From positions 310,001 to 374,000 of the forward strand of contig NZ_JBAWKD010000001.1 of the NCBI RefSeq assembly GCF_037095735.1: 64,000 nt of DNA. The letters are read 5' to 3'. This document shows positions 1 through 7,978 of this stretch, one piece after another; the first letter of the stretch is position 1, and every line of letters starts with the position of its first letter. The notes under the pieces are model-generated. The model was not told the DNA's origin. It did no database searches and was given only the letters and a program-made list of their open reading frames with translations. A program made the position numbers and the translations under genes. This stretch comes from Frigidibacter sp037095735 (GTDB taxonomy: Bacteria > Pseudomonadota > Alphaproteobacteria > Rhodobacterales > Rhodobacteraceae).

Positions 1-1319
1 GACGACAGGTCGAGGCCCTGGCGTTCCTCGTCCGCGCTCACGCGCAGGCCGGTGATGGCCTTGGTGACGTAGAGCAGGATGAGCGAGCCGACGCCGCACC
101 AGACGATGGTCACCAGCACGGCCTTGATCTGGGCCATGACCTGGGCGCCCATGGTGCCCGCTTCGACGACGAAGCCGGTGCCGCCGAGCGAGGGGGCGCA
201 GAGGATGCCGGTGCCGATGGCGCCGACGATGCCGCCGATGCCGTGGACGCCGAAGACGTCGAGGCTGTCGTCATAGCCGAACTTCGACTTCACGGTGGTG
301 ACGAAGAAGTAGCAGACCACCGCGGCGATCACGCCGAGGATGATCGCGCCGACCGGGCCGGTGGTGCCGCAGGCCGGGGTGATGGCGACGAGGCCGGCCA
401 CCATGCCCGAGGCAGCGCCCAGGCCCGAGGCCTTGCCGCGGCTCAGGCCTTCCACGACGCACCAGGCCAGGATGGCGCCGGCGGTGGCGAGGAAGGTGTT
501 CAGCATCGCCAGCGTCGCGCCGGCGGTGGCTTCAAGGTTCGAACCGGCGTTGAAGCCGAACCAGCCGACCCACAGCATCGCCGCGCCGACCATGGTCAGC
601 GTCATCGAGTGGGGAGCCATCATGTCCTTGCCGAGGCCCAGACGCGGGCCGAGCACGATCGCGCACATCAGCGCGGCGATACCGGCGTTGATGTGGACCA
701 CGGTGCCGCCGGCGAAGTCGATGGCGCCCATGTTGAAGATCAGGCCCGCGCCGTCCCAGACCATGTGGGCGATCGGGAAGTAGCAGAAGGTCACCCAGAG
801 CGCCGAGAACAGCAGCACGCCCGAGAACTTGATGCGTTCGGCGAAGGCGCCGACGATCAGGGCCGGGGTGATGGCCGCGAAGGTCATCTGGAAGGCGATG
901 AAGACATATTCCGGCAGCACGATGCCGTCCGAGAAGGTGGCGGCGGTCGAGTCGAGCGTCACGCCGGCCAGGAACATCTTCGCGGTGCCGCCCCAGAACG
1001 GCGAGGTCGAGCCGCCGAAGGCGAAGGAATAGCCGTAGAGGCACCAGATCACCATGACCAGGGCACCGACCACGGTGCACTGCATCAGGACCGACAGCAT
1101 GTTCTTGGTGCGCACGAGGCCGCCGTAGAACAGCGCGAGGCCCGGGATCAGCATGAACAGCACCAGGAGCGACGAGGTCATCATCCAGGCGACGTCGCCC
1201 TTTTCGATGACGTCCGCGGCGGCTTCGGCGGCCGGAGCGGCGGTGTCCTGCGCCAGGGCGGGCAGCGCGGCCAGCGCCGTCAGCGCCGTGAGGCCCGCGA
1301 GTTTCTTAAGATTTGCCAT
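1..1319 (-). CDS. amtB: Ammonium transporter AmtB (3' end cut by window edge)
   Basis: Ammonium/ammonia channel of the Amt/MEP/Rh family in the inner membrane. The reading frame begins at ATG 1319 with a cleavable-looking signal (MANLKKLAGLTALTALAALP), then shows the family pattern of repeated hydrophobic helices, including the conserved stretches GLALFYGGLVRTKN, FAAITPALIVGAFAER, HINAG and FGVHGIGGIVG. About 439 residues are visible; only the last few cytoplasmic residues, which dock GlnK, appear to be missing. It lies 29 bp after glnK on the same strand, the standard glnK-amtB nitrogen operon in which uridylylation-sensitive GlnK plugs the channel when ammonium is plentiful. Identification is secure. 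Confidence 0.95.
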   Translation of the reverse strand, partial: MANLKKLAGLTALTALAALPALAQDTAAPAAEAAADVIEKGDVAWMMTSSLLVLFMLIPGLALFYGGLVRTKNMLSVLMQCTVVGALVMVIWCLYGYSFAFGGSTSPFWGGTAKMFLAGVTLDSTAATFSDGIVLPEYVFIAFQMTFAAITPALIVGAFAERIKFSGVLLFSALWVTFCYFPIAHMVWDGAGLIFNMGAIDFAGGTVVHINAGIAALMCAIVLGPRLGLGKDMMAPHSMTLTMVGAAMLWVGWFGFNAGSNLEATAGATLAMLNTFLATAGAILAWCVVEGLSRGKASGLGAASGMVAGLVAITPACGTTGPVGAIILGVIAAVVCYFFVTTVKSKFGYDDSLDVFGVHGIGGIVGAIGTGILCAPSLGGTGFVVEAGTMGAQVMAQIKAVLVTIVWCGVGSLILLYVTKAITGLRVSADEERQGLDLS

Positions 1320-1348
1320 GTTCTCTTCTTTCCCCTGTCCCGGAACGC

Positions 1349-1687
1349 TCAGAGCGCGTCGTCGTTGAGCTCGCCGGTGCGCACGCGGACCGCCTGCGCG
1401 ACATCGAGCACGAAGATCTTGCCGTCGCCGATCTTGTCGGTCTTCGCCGTCTTCTGGATGGTCTCGATGACCTGGTCGGCGAGGGCGTCGCTGACCACGA
1501 TCTCGAGCTTGACCTTCGGCACGAAGTTCACTGCGTATTCGGCACCGCGGTAGATTTCGGTGTGGCCGGACTGCGAGCCGAAGCCCTTCACCTCGGTCAC
1601 CATCATCCCGCGCACGCCGATCGCCGTGAGAGCCTCGCGCACTTCCTCGAGCTTGAACGGCTTGATGGCTGCAATGATGAGTTTCAC
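1349..1687 (-). CDS. glnK: Nitrogen regulatory protein P-II (GlnK)
   Basis: P-II signal protein of 112 residues, the normal family size. It binds ATP/ADP and 2-oxoglutarate and controls AmtB and nitrogen metabolism. The T-loop carries Tyr51 within TEIYRGAEYAVNF, the site modified by GlnD in proteobacteria, and the C-terminal GDGKIFVLDV block is present. The start is GTG at 1687, supported by AAGGAA about 7 bp upstream; no ATG fits. The same frame stays open far upstream to 4102, but that extension is only the antisense of the penicillin-binding protein gene. It is the first gene of the glnK-amtB operon. Confidence 0.95.
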   Translation of the reverse strand: MKLIIAAIKPFKLEEVREALTAIGVRGMMVTEVKGFGSQSGHTEIYRGAEYAVNFVPKVKLEIVVSDALADQVIETIQKTAKTDKIGDGKIFVLDVAQAVRVRTGELNDDAL

Positions 1688-2047
1688 TTTGGGTTCCTTC
1701 CTCTGGCAGCGCCCTGTCGGCAGGCCCCTGTCTTCAGGTGGCGGCTCAGCCCACGGCAGGCAGATGGCCGGTTTCACGCCGGCGTTACAAGGCGGAGCGG
1801 ACCGGCTTCGCCCCACCCCGGACACAGTTTCGCACAATAATTGCACAAAAGACACAACGTGCTCATACATTAAGCAGAATGCAAACCGAATCGTGAAGTC
1901 AAAACGCTCCACTTCGCAGGCGCGGCAGGCTATGGTGTCGGGAAAACGCGCGGCCGGCGGCCGGGTCCGGGATCTTCTGCGATCCTTCGGCACTTGGTCA
2001 GCAACGGTGGCGCATTGTGGCACAAATAGCGGGCGGACTTGCAGAAA
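1688..2047. promoter_or_regulatory. Divergent promoter region between glnK and PBP gene
   Basis: This 360-bp spacer separates glnK (leftward) from the penicillin-binding protein gene (rightward). It is locally A+T-richer than its neighbours around 1820-1915. It contains GCACAA three times: 1832-1837, 1843-1848 (11 bp apart, one helical turn) and 2020-2025. The last lies inside a perfect 11-bp palindrome, TTGTGGCACAA (2015-2025). Nitrogen control of glnK by NtrC is expected from family knowledge, but I see no clean match to the classical NtrC palindrome and no sigma-54 promoter. The repeats are candidate regulator sites only. Confidence 0.4.
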
Positions 2048-4291
2048 ATGACGGGTAACAGCGGCAGACGACCTCCATTGGTCGCCGACCGGCGCTATCA
2101 GGCATCGGCACGGTCCACGCAGAAGCCCCCGGCGCGCGGCGGCGGCTCGGGCGGATCCGGCGGCGGTGGCCGTCCGCCGAAAACGCCCAAACGCGCGCCA
2201 CGACGGCGGCGCAACCCGATCGTCGCGCTGGTCTCGACGGTGCTGGGCGGCATCTGGCGGGCGGTCTTCACGATGGGCGCGACCGTCGCGGTCGCCATCG
2301 CGCTGGGCCTTGGCGCGATGACCATGCATTTCTACAGCCAGCTGCCGGACGTGGGAAAACTGCTCGACGCGCGCACCCGCGGCTCGGTCACGATGACCGA
2401 CGACAACGGCCAGGTCTTCGCCTGGCGCGGCGAGACCTTCGGCGGCGAGATCACCGCCGGCACCGTCTCGCCCTACCTGAAGAATGCGATCGTCGCGACC
2501 GAGGACCGCCGCTTCTACCAGCATTTCGGGATCAGCCCGCGCGGCATCGCCTCGGCGGTGAAGATCAACCTGTCCGAGGGGCGCGGCGCGCTTGAAGGCA
2601 ACGGCGGCTCGACCATCACCCAGCAGGTGGCGAAGCTCCTGTGCCTGGGCGTCGATTACGATCCGTCGAAATGGAAGAACGAGGCCAGCTACGAGGCCGA
2701 CTGCCGCGTCTCGTCGGTGTGGCGCAAGCTGAAGGAAGTGCCGTTCTCCTTCGCGATGGAGGCGAAGTACGGCAAGGACAACATCCTGACCATCTACCTC
2801 AACCGCGCCTATCTGGGTGCGGGCACCCGCGGTTTCGAGGCGGCCTCGCAGCGCTACTTCGGCAAGTCGGCGGCCAATGTCTCGCCGGCCGAGGCGGCGA
2901 TGCTGGCGGGCCTGCTGAAGGCGCCGACGCGCTTCGCCCCGACCGCGAACCTCGAACGCTCGCAGGAGCGCGCGACGCTGATCGTCGGGCTGATGCGCGA
3001 GCAGGGCTATCTGACCCAAGCCGAGGCCGACCAGGCGCGGCAGCATCCCGCGCAGCTGTCGGAGGGCGCGCGGCAGGATTCGGGCGGCTATTTCGCCGAC
3101 TGGGTGATGGAATCGGGGCCGGACTTCCTGACCAAGGACACGACCGAGGACGTGGTGATCCGCACCACCTTCGACCAGCGGATCCAGACCGCGGCCGAGG
3201 GGGCGCTGAAGGATGTGTTCGAAAGCAAGCTGAAGGCCGGCTCGAAGGCGCAGGCGGCGGTGATCGTGATGTCGGCGGACGGCGCGGTGCGCGCGATGAT
3301 CGGCGGCACCAAGTCGGGCGTTCAGGGCGCGTTCAACCGCGCGACCCAGGCCAAGCGGCAGACCGGCTCGACCTTCAAGCCCTTCGTCTATGCCGCGGCG
3401 CTGGACGAGAACTATCCGCCCTCGTCGATCGTGCAGGACGCGCCGCTGACCATCGACGTGCCGGGGTCCGGCCCCTGGTCGCCGCAGAACTACGAGAAGG
3501 GCCAGTACCGGGGCCCGATCACGCTGATGACGGCGCTGGCGAATTCCGTCAACACCGCGACGATCCGCGTGCAGGAGGCGGTGGGCCGCGAGAACGTGCG
3601 CCGCATCGCTGAGGGCTTCGGCTTCGCGCATGACTTGGCCGACGGGCCGGCGCTGGCGCTGGGGGTGTCGGAATCGACGCTGATCGAGATGACGGGGGCC
3701 TATGCGGGCTTCCTGAACGGCGGCTCGTCCGTGCGCCCCTACGGCATCGAGAGCCTGAGCCTGAAGAGCGATTCCGAGCCGCTGATGGGCAAGGACGGCG
3801 GCATGGGCGAGCGGGTGATCTCTGAAACCGCGGCGCGGCAGCTGGTCTACATGATGACCCGCGTGATCGAGGAAGGCTCGGGCCGGCGCGCGAAGCTGGG
3901 CGACCGCCCGGCGGCGGGCAAGACCGGCACGACGCAGGCCGCGCGCGATGCCTGGTTCATCGGCTTCACCGCCGATTACGTGGCGGGCGTCTGGATGGGC
4001 TATGACGACAACACGCCGCTGTCGGGCGTGACCGGTGGCGGCCTGCCGGCCGAGATCTGGCACGAGGTGATGGCGCGCGTTCACGACGGGCTGCCGATCC
4101 ACGAGCTGCCGATGGATCCGCCGACGGAATATTACGGCCAGGTCCCCGCCGACCAGGGCGGCAACGGCCCGGTGCCGGGCCAGCCGGACTTCCCTTACCA
4201 GGGCGAGACCCGCAGCTCGCGCAGCGGCGGCGGCAATGAGGTCGAGCGGGTGATCAACGACGTGCTGGGCGCGATCCTCGGGCGGCGGTGA
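2048..4291 (+). CDS. Class A penicillin-binding protein (PBP1A/1B/1C type)
   Basis: Bifunctional peptidoglycan synthase: an N-terminal GT51 glycosyltransferase polymerises lipid II and a C-terminal transpeptidase cross-links it in the periplasm. The 747-residue protein begins with a basic, Gly/Pro-rich cytoplasmic tail (to about residue 58) and one membrane helix (about 75-95). GT51 motifs EDRRFYQHFG and GGSTITQQVAK are intact. Transpeptidase motifs follow in order: STFK (catalytic Ser441), SVN and KTGTT. ATG 2048 was preferred over the upstream in-frame TTG at 2039; neither has a strong ribosome site. It is a single gene ending in a GC-rich hairpin. I do not assign mrcA or pbpC because the C-terminal tail is not diagnostic. 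Confidence 0.93.
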   Translation: MTGNSGRRPPLVADRRYQASARSTQKPPARGGGSGGSGGGGRPPKTPKRAPRRRRNPIVALVSTVLGGIWRAVFTMGATVAVAIALGLGAMTMHFYSQLPDVGKLLDARTRGSVTMTDDNGQVFAWRGETFGGEITAGTVSPYLKNAIVATEDRRFYQHFGISPRGIASAVKINLSEGRGALEGNGGSTITQQVAKLLCLGVDYDPSKWKNEASYEADCRVSSVWRKLKEVPFSFAMEAKYGKDNILTIYLNRAYLGAGTRGFEAASQRYFGKSAANVSPAEAAMLAGLLKAPTRFAPTANLERSQERATLIVGLMREQGYLTQAEADQARQHPAQLSEGARQDSGGYFADWVMESGPDFLTKDTTEDVVIRTTFDQRIQTAAEGALKDVFESKLKAGSKAQAAVIVMSADGAVRAMIGGTKSGVQGAFNRATQAKRQTGSTFKPFVYAAALDENYPPSSIVQDAPLTIDVPGSGPWSPQNYEKGQYRGPITLMTALANSVNTATIRVQEAVGRENVRRIAEGFGFAHDLADGPALALGVSESTLIEMTGAYAGFLNGGSSVRPYGIESLSLKSDSEPLMGKDGGMGERVISETAARQLVYMMTRVIEEGSGRRAKLGDRPAAGKTGTTQAARDAWFIGFTADYVAGVWMGYDDNTPLSGVTGGGLPAEIWHEVMARVHDGLPIHELPMDPPTEYYGQVPADQGGNGPVPGQPDFPYQGETRSSRSGGGNEVERVINDVLGAILGRR

Positions 4292-4306
4292 CGGGGCCCG
4301 GGGCCG

Positions 4307-4327
4307 CGAGGGGGCGCTGCCCCCTCG
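4307..4327. terminator. GC-rich intergenic hairpin after the PBP gene
   Basis: A perfect 9-bp stem, CGAGGGGGC / GCCCCCTCG, with a 3-nt loop lies 15 bp after the PBP stop codon. A second small hairpin (GGACC-TGC-GGTCC) follows at once, then CCCCCGGAGTATTT. There is no T-tract. It sits between two convergent genes, so it may end both transcripts. The composition matches a repeated intergenic palindrome that I recall from many Rhodobacteraceae genomes. Confidence 0.45.
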
Positions 4328-4384
4328 GACCTGCGGTCCTCACCCCCGGAGTATTTCAGCCAAGCCAAAAGCCGGCAGATCCGC

Positions 4385-4876
4385 TCAGAGATCGCGGCCG
4401 AGGTAGACCACGTCCGCGAGCGGGTTGTGGTAATAGGGCGCGATCTCTGTGAAGCCGGCGGCGCGGTAGAGCGCCAGCGCCGGCGTCATCGTCCGCAGCG
4501 TGTCGAGCAGCATCCGCCGGTAGCCGAGGCGCCGCGCCTCGGTCAGCAGGGCAGCGACGAGACCGTGCCCGAGCCCCCTGCCCCGCGCCGCGGGGCCGAG
4601 ATAGAGGCGCTTCATCTCGCAGCAGCCGGTCTGCCCCTCGACCGCGATCGGGCGCAGGGCGATGCAGCCGATCGCCGCGTCGCCGAGGCCGGCCAGCAGC
4701 ACGATGCCCGCGGGGGGCGCGTATTTGCCGGGCAGGGCCGCGAGTTCGGCCTCGAACCCCTGGAAGGCCAGGTCGAGGCCCAGCCCCTCGGCATAGGCAC
4801 GAAAAAGCCCGCGCACCGCCCCGAGGTCCTCGGGGAAGCGCGCGGGCCGGATCGTCACGCCCTGCAGGTCAGGCAA
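4385..4876 (-). CDS. GNAT-family N-acetyltransferase
   Basis: Predicted acetyl-CoA-dependent acyltransferase with a single GNAT domain (163 residues from the longest start). The acetyl-CoA pyrophosphate loop is seen as AARGRGLGHGL (Q/RxxGxG/A motif) at about residues 96-106. The strand-loop before it (CEMKRLYLGP) and the C-terminal LYRAAGFTEI block are also typical. The longest frame starts at TTG 4876 and overlaps the end of mlaC by 8 bp; GTG at 4858, just before TIRPARFPED, is an equally credible start. It is the last gene of an apparent mlaA-mlaC-GNAT unit. The substrate cannot be read from sequence. Confidence 0.85.
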   Translation of the reverse strand: MPDLQGVTIRPARFPEDLGAVRGLFRAYAEGLGLDLAFQGFEAELAALPGKYAPPAGIVLLAGLGDAAIGCIALRPIAVEGQTGCCEMKRLYLGPAARGRGLGHGLVAALLTEARRLGYRRMLLDTLRTMTPALALYRAAGFTEIAPYYHNPLADVVYLGRDL

Positions 4877-5480
4877 GCGTCGGCAGGTCCTTGATCAGCT
4901 GGTCGAGGTTGCCCTTGCGCTGGTCGAGCAGCGCGCCGATCTCGGTGCGCTCGGTCGCCAGCATGTTCACGCCCTCGATGATGACGTTGAAGAACAGGTT
5001 CTTGCCCGAGCGGTCCGAGACCTGCCAGCGCACGTCGATCGGCGACTGGCCGCGGACGCGGGCGGTCGACTGCACCTCGTAGAAGGTCTTCACGGCGCGG
5101 GCGTCGCTGACCTGGATGTCGGTGCCCTTGAAGTCGCGGAACCGGCGGCCGTACTTGCGCGCGATATAGGTGCGGAACGCCCCGGTGAAGGCCTGCATCT
5201 GCGACGGGTTCGCCTGCCGCGCGGCGACGCCCAGCGCGCTTTGCGCGATGATCGCGACATCGGCATAGCGGGTGAAGATCGTCTCGAAATCCGAGAAGAG
5301 CGCGGCGTCGGACTTGCCCGAGTTGATCGAGCCGTTGATGTCGTTGACCAGCGCATCGACCAGCGAGCGGGCTTCGTCCGTGGTCAGCGCGAAGGCCGCC
5401 CGCGGCGCGAAGGTCGCGGCGGCGGCGGCGCCGGCGGCCATCACGGCCAGCAGGCCACGGCGGTTCAGTTCAGTTGCCAT
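4869..5480 (-). CDS. mlaC: MlaC-type phospholipid-binding periplasmic protein
   Basis: Periplasmic shuttle of the Mla system (MlaC/Ttg2D family), which carries phospholipids between the outer-membrane MlaA complex and the inner-membrane MlaFEDB transporter. It has 203 residues with a Tat-like export signal (ELNRRGLLAVMAAGAAAAATFAPRAAFA). The family core is visible: FSDFETIFTRYADVAIIAQSALG, then RFRDFKGTDIQV and DRSGKNLFFNVIIEGVNM. The start codon overlaps the 3' end of mlaA by 11 bp, so the two are translationally coupled. Longer versions of the frame run into mlaA and are not credible. The mlaFEDB genes are not in this window. Confidence 0.9.
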   Translation of the reverse strand: MATELNRRGLLAVMAAGAAAAATFAPRAAFALTTDEARSLVDALVNDINGSINSGKSDAALFSDFETIFTRYADVAIIAQSALGVAARQANPSQMQAFTGAFRTYIARKYGRRFRDFKGTDIQVSDARAVKTFYEVQSTARVRGQSPIDVRWQVSDRSGKNLFFNVIIEGVNMLATERTEIGALLDQRKGNLDQLIKDLPTLA

Positions 5481-6225
5481 AGGGGTCCTCATAGGGGTCG
5501 TAGGCGTCTTGGTCCTTGTCCGCCGTCTGCCCCAGGTCGTAGCGGCGGTTCTGGAGGTAGGTGAGGCGGGCCTGCGCGTAGCTGTCCGCGCTGTTGTAGA
5601 GCAGGTCGTCCGCGGTCCCGCGGTACTCATAACGATAGTTCAGATTGTCGCCGACGCGAGACCCGATCACGTAGTTCTGTTCGGGCTCTTCGAGGTGGTT
5701 GAACGGATCGAGCACCGCGTCGACCAGCTTGCCGGTTGCGTCGCGCACCGTCGAGGGGCCGAAGACCGGCAGCTCGACATAGGCGCCCTCGTTGGCGCCC
5801 CAGACGTGCAGCGTCTGGCCGAAATCGGCCTCGCGCTCGTCCAGGCCCATGTCCGAGGCGACGTCGAGCAGGCCGCCGATGCCGAAGGTCGTGTTCACGA
5901 GGAAGCGCATGGTGTTGGCCCCCGCGTCCTCGACCCGGCCCTGCAGCACCGAGTTCAGGATCGCCGAGGGCATCCCGAGGTTGCCGGCGAAGTTCGACAC
6001 GCCGGTGCGTGCCGGGCGCGGAACCACGGTGCCGTAGGCCATCGAGGCGGGGCGCAGCACCACCGTGTCGAGACCCTTGTTCACACTGTGGGTCGCCCGG
6101 TTCACCCGTTCGAGCGGGTCATAGACGCCGTCGGGCTGCTTGGTGCCGTCGGCGCAGGCCGACAGGGCGAGGGCCGCGGCGAGGGCCGCGGACGGGAGGA
6201 TGCGGGAAGGGCGGAGGAGGGACAT
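5470..6225 (-). CDS. mlaA: MlaA/VacJ outer-membrane lipoprotein
   Basis: Outer-membrane lipoprotein that removes mislocalised phospholipids from the outer leaflet, working with MlaC. The 251-residue product starts at ATG 6225 and has a lipoprotein signal ending in LSAC, giving a lipidated Cys at about residue 23. The family core is clear: YDPLERVNRATHSVNKGLD, NFAGNLGMPSAILNSVLQG, RFLVNTTFGIGGLLDVAS and ADFGQTLHVWG. The tail after about residue 215 is acidic and Tyr/Asp-rich (DKDQDAYDPYEDPYGN). GGGAGGAGGG-like purines precede no alternative start, so ATG 6225 is the best fit. It heads the mlaA-mlaC-GNAT unit. Confidence 0.92.
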   Translation of the reverse strand: MSLLRPSRILPSAALAAALALSACADGTKQPDGVYDPLERVNRATHSVNKGLDTVVLRPASMAYGTVVPRPARTGVSNFAGNLGMPSAILNSVLQGRVEDAGANTMRFLVNTTFGIGGLLDVASDMGLDEREADFGQTLHVWGANEGAYVELPVFGPSTVRDATGKLVDAVLDPFNHLEEPEQNYVIGSRVGDNLNYRYEYRGTADDLLYNSADSYAQARLTYLQNRRYDLGQTADKDQDAYDPYEDPYGN

Positions 6226-6501
6226 GCGCGCGACCACGAATTTAACCAATCTTCCTTCCCATACGGGATATCCGGAGCGGGGGAAACCGTCGGGTTCAGT
6301 TCGGGGGTCCGACATGCGTGCTTCCAGCAACAATACGCTGCAGTGCGACGACCGGTTCCGACAGCGCCCCGCCAGACGCACCCGCGCCGGCGGCAACCCG
6401 CCGCTTTCGGCCTTTTCCCCGCCGCTGCCGGCGGCTAGCCTCCGCGCCGACGCAGATACCGGCCGCGCGCCCCCGCCGCGGCCCGCCCAAAGGAGCCCGC
6501 C

Positions 6502-6966
6502 ATGACCGGAACCATCGACGCCCGCCTCGCCGAGCTGAAGATCGAACTGCCCGACGCGCCGATGCCGGCCGCGAACTACGTGCCCTACGTGATCTCGGGC
6601 TCGATGCTCTATGTCTCGGGCCAGATCAGCCAGAACGCAGCGGGCCTGATCACCGGCAAGGTCGGCGCCGGGCTGGACACCGCCGCCGGCGCTGCCGCCG
6701 CGCGCCAGTGCGCGCTGTCGCTGATCGCGCAGGCCAAGGCGGCCTGCGGTGGCGATCTGGACCGGATCGCGCGCGTGGTGAAGCTGGTGGGCTTTGTGAA
6801 CTCGACCCCCGAGTTCATCGACCAGCCGCAGGTGATCAACGGGGCCTCGGACCTGTTCGTCGAGGTCTTCGGCGATGCGGGCCGTCATGCGCGCTCGGCG
6901 GTCTCGGCCGGGTCGCTACCGCGTGGCGTCGCCGTCGAGATCGAGGCGATCTTCGAGCTGCGCTGA
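6502..6966 (+). CDS. RidA/YjgF-family protein
   Basis: Small enamine/imine deaminase-like protein (154 residues) of the RidA superfamily. These proteins usually form trimers and hydrolyse reactive 2-aminoacrylate-type intermediates. Visible family features are YVISGSMLYVSGQIS near the N-terminus, NVL-like helix AARQCALSLIAQAKAACGG, VVKLVGFVNSTPEF and the C-terminal SLPRGVAVEIEAIFEL. It belongs to the longer, RidA-like subgroup (about 150 residues) rather than the 128-residue RidA itself, so a gene symbol is withheld. A purine-rich AAAGGAG site precedes ATG 6502. The GDPD gene follows after 7 bp, suggesting co-transcription. Confidence 0.85.
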   Translation: MTGTIDARLAELKIELPDAPMPAANYVPYVISGSMLYVSGQISQNAAGLITGKVGAGLDTAAGAAAARQCALSLIAQAKAACGGDLDRIARVVKLVGFVNSTPEFIDQPQVINGASDLFVEVFGDAGRHARSAVSAGSLPRGVAVEIEAIFELR

Positions 6967-6973
6967 GACCGAC

Positions 6974-7744
6974 ATGCCTGCGCCCCTGCATCCCGACTTC
7001 CTGCGCCTGCCGATCGCCCACCGCGCCTATCACGACCGCGCGGCCGGGCGGCCCGAGAACTCGCGCGCGGCGATCCGGGCGGCGGTTGCCGCGGGCTATG
7101 GCATCGAGATCGACCTGCAGCCCTCGGCCGAGGGGCTGCCGATGGTCTTTCACGACTATGACCTGAAGCGGCTGACCGGCCGCTCGGGCAAGGTCAACGC
7201 CTTCGCCGCGGCCGAGCTGGCCGCGACGCGGCTGCTGGATGCCGAGGACGGGATCCCCGGCTTCGTCGAGGTGCTGGAGATCGTCGCCGGCCGGGTGCCG
7301 CTGCTGGTCGAGATCAAGGACCAGGACGGGGCGATGGGCACCGACACCCGCGGTTTCGAGGCGGCGGTGGCGGCGGCGATCGGCAGCTACGCCGGTCCGC
7401 TGGCGGTGATGTCCTTCAACCCGAACGCGGTCGCGGCCTTTCATGAAGCGCGGCCCGACGTGGCGGTGGGGATCACCACCTCGGCCTATTGCGCCGCGGA
7501 CTGGGTGTTCCTGCCCGAGTCGGTCTGCGACCGGCTGCGCGAGATCCCGGACTACGACCGCACCGGCGCAAGCTTCATCAGCCACGAGCACGGCGATCTG
7601 GGCCGGCCGCGGGTGGCCGAGCTGAAGGCCCGTGGTGCGGGCATCCTGTGCTGGACGATCCGCTCGACCGAAGCCGAGGCGGCGGCGCGGAGCGTGGCCC
7701 ATAACGTCACCTTCGAGGGTTATCCGGCGATCCTGCCCGGCTGA
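6974..7744 (+). CDS. Glycerophosphodiester phosphodiesterase family protein
   Basis: Hydrolyses glycerophosphodiesters to sn-glycerol 3-phosphate and an alcohol; 256 residues with no signal peptide, so cytoplasmic (UgpQ-like). The GDPD signature is present in order: AHRAYHDRAAGRPENSRAA (metal and catalytic residues), GYGIEIDLQPSAEGLPMVFHDYDLKRLTG and later PLLVEIKDQ. The C-terminal barrel strands include ILCWTIRSTEAEA, where many family members have WTVN. ATG 6974 was chosen because it follows the RidA stop by 7 bp and starts just before the HRA motif; the longer open frame overlaps the RidA gene. Confidence 0.9.
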   Translation: MPAPLHPDFLRLPIAHRAYHDRAAGRPENSRAAIRAAVAAGYGIEIDLQPSAEGLPMVFHDYDLKRLTGRSGKVNAFAAAELAATRLLDAEDGIPGFVEVLEIVAGRVPLLVEIKDQDGAMGTDTRGFEAAVAAAIGSYAGPLAVMSFNPNAVAAFHEARPDVAVGITTSAYCAADWVFLPESVCDRLREIPDYDRTGASFISHEHGDLGRPRVAELKARGAGILCWTIRSTEAEAAARSVAHNVTFEGYPAILPG

Positions 7745-7978
7745 GCGACCCGGGCGACGCGGCTCTCACCGCCTGTCTTGGCGCCGCGCGTGCGGAACAG
7801 CGCCGGGCGGCAGCGCACGCCCGTCACAGACCCGCGAGCGCGCTTGACGGCCGACCGCGCGGGACGCAGCTTCTGTCGGGCTCCGCCAAGCCCCCGCGGC
7901 CCGCGTCGCGGCCTCTCCCCTGCGGCCACTTCCCCTGCGGCCCCTCCCCTGCGGCCTCTCCACTGTGGAAGGACAGCC

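Noticed and set aside
2016..2035. TGGCAC as a sigma-54 promoter element
   Set aside because: The GC element (TTGC) is not at the required distance; the downstream bases are AAATAGCGGG.
1349..4102. A 917-residue open frame on the minus strand covering glnK and most of the PBP gene
   Set aside because: Only the last 112 codons resemble a protein (P-II). The rest is the GC-rich antisense of the PBP gene, with low-complexity Arg/His-rich translation.
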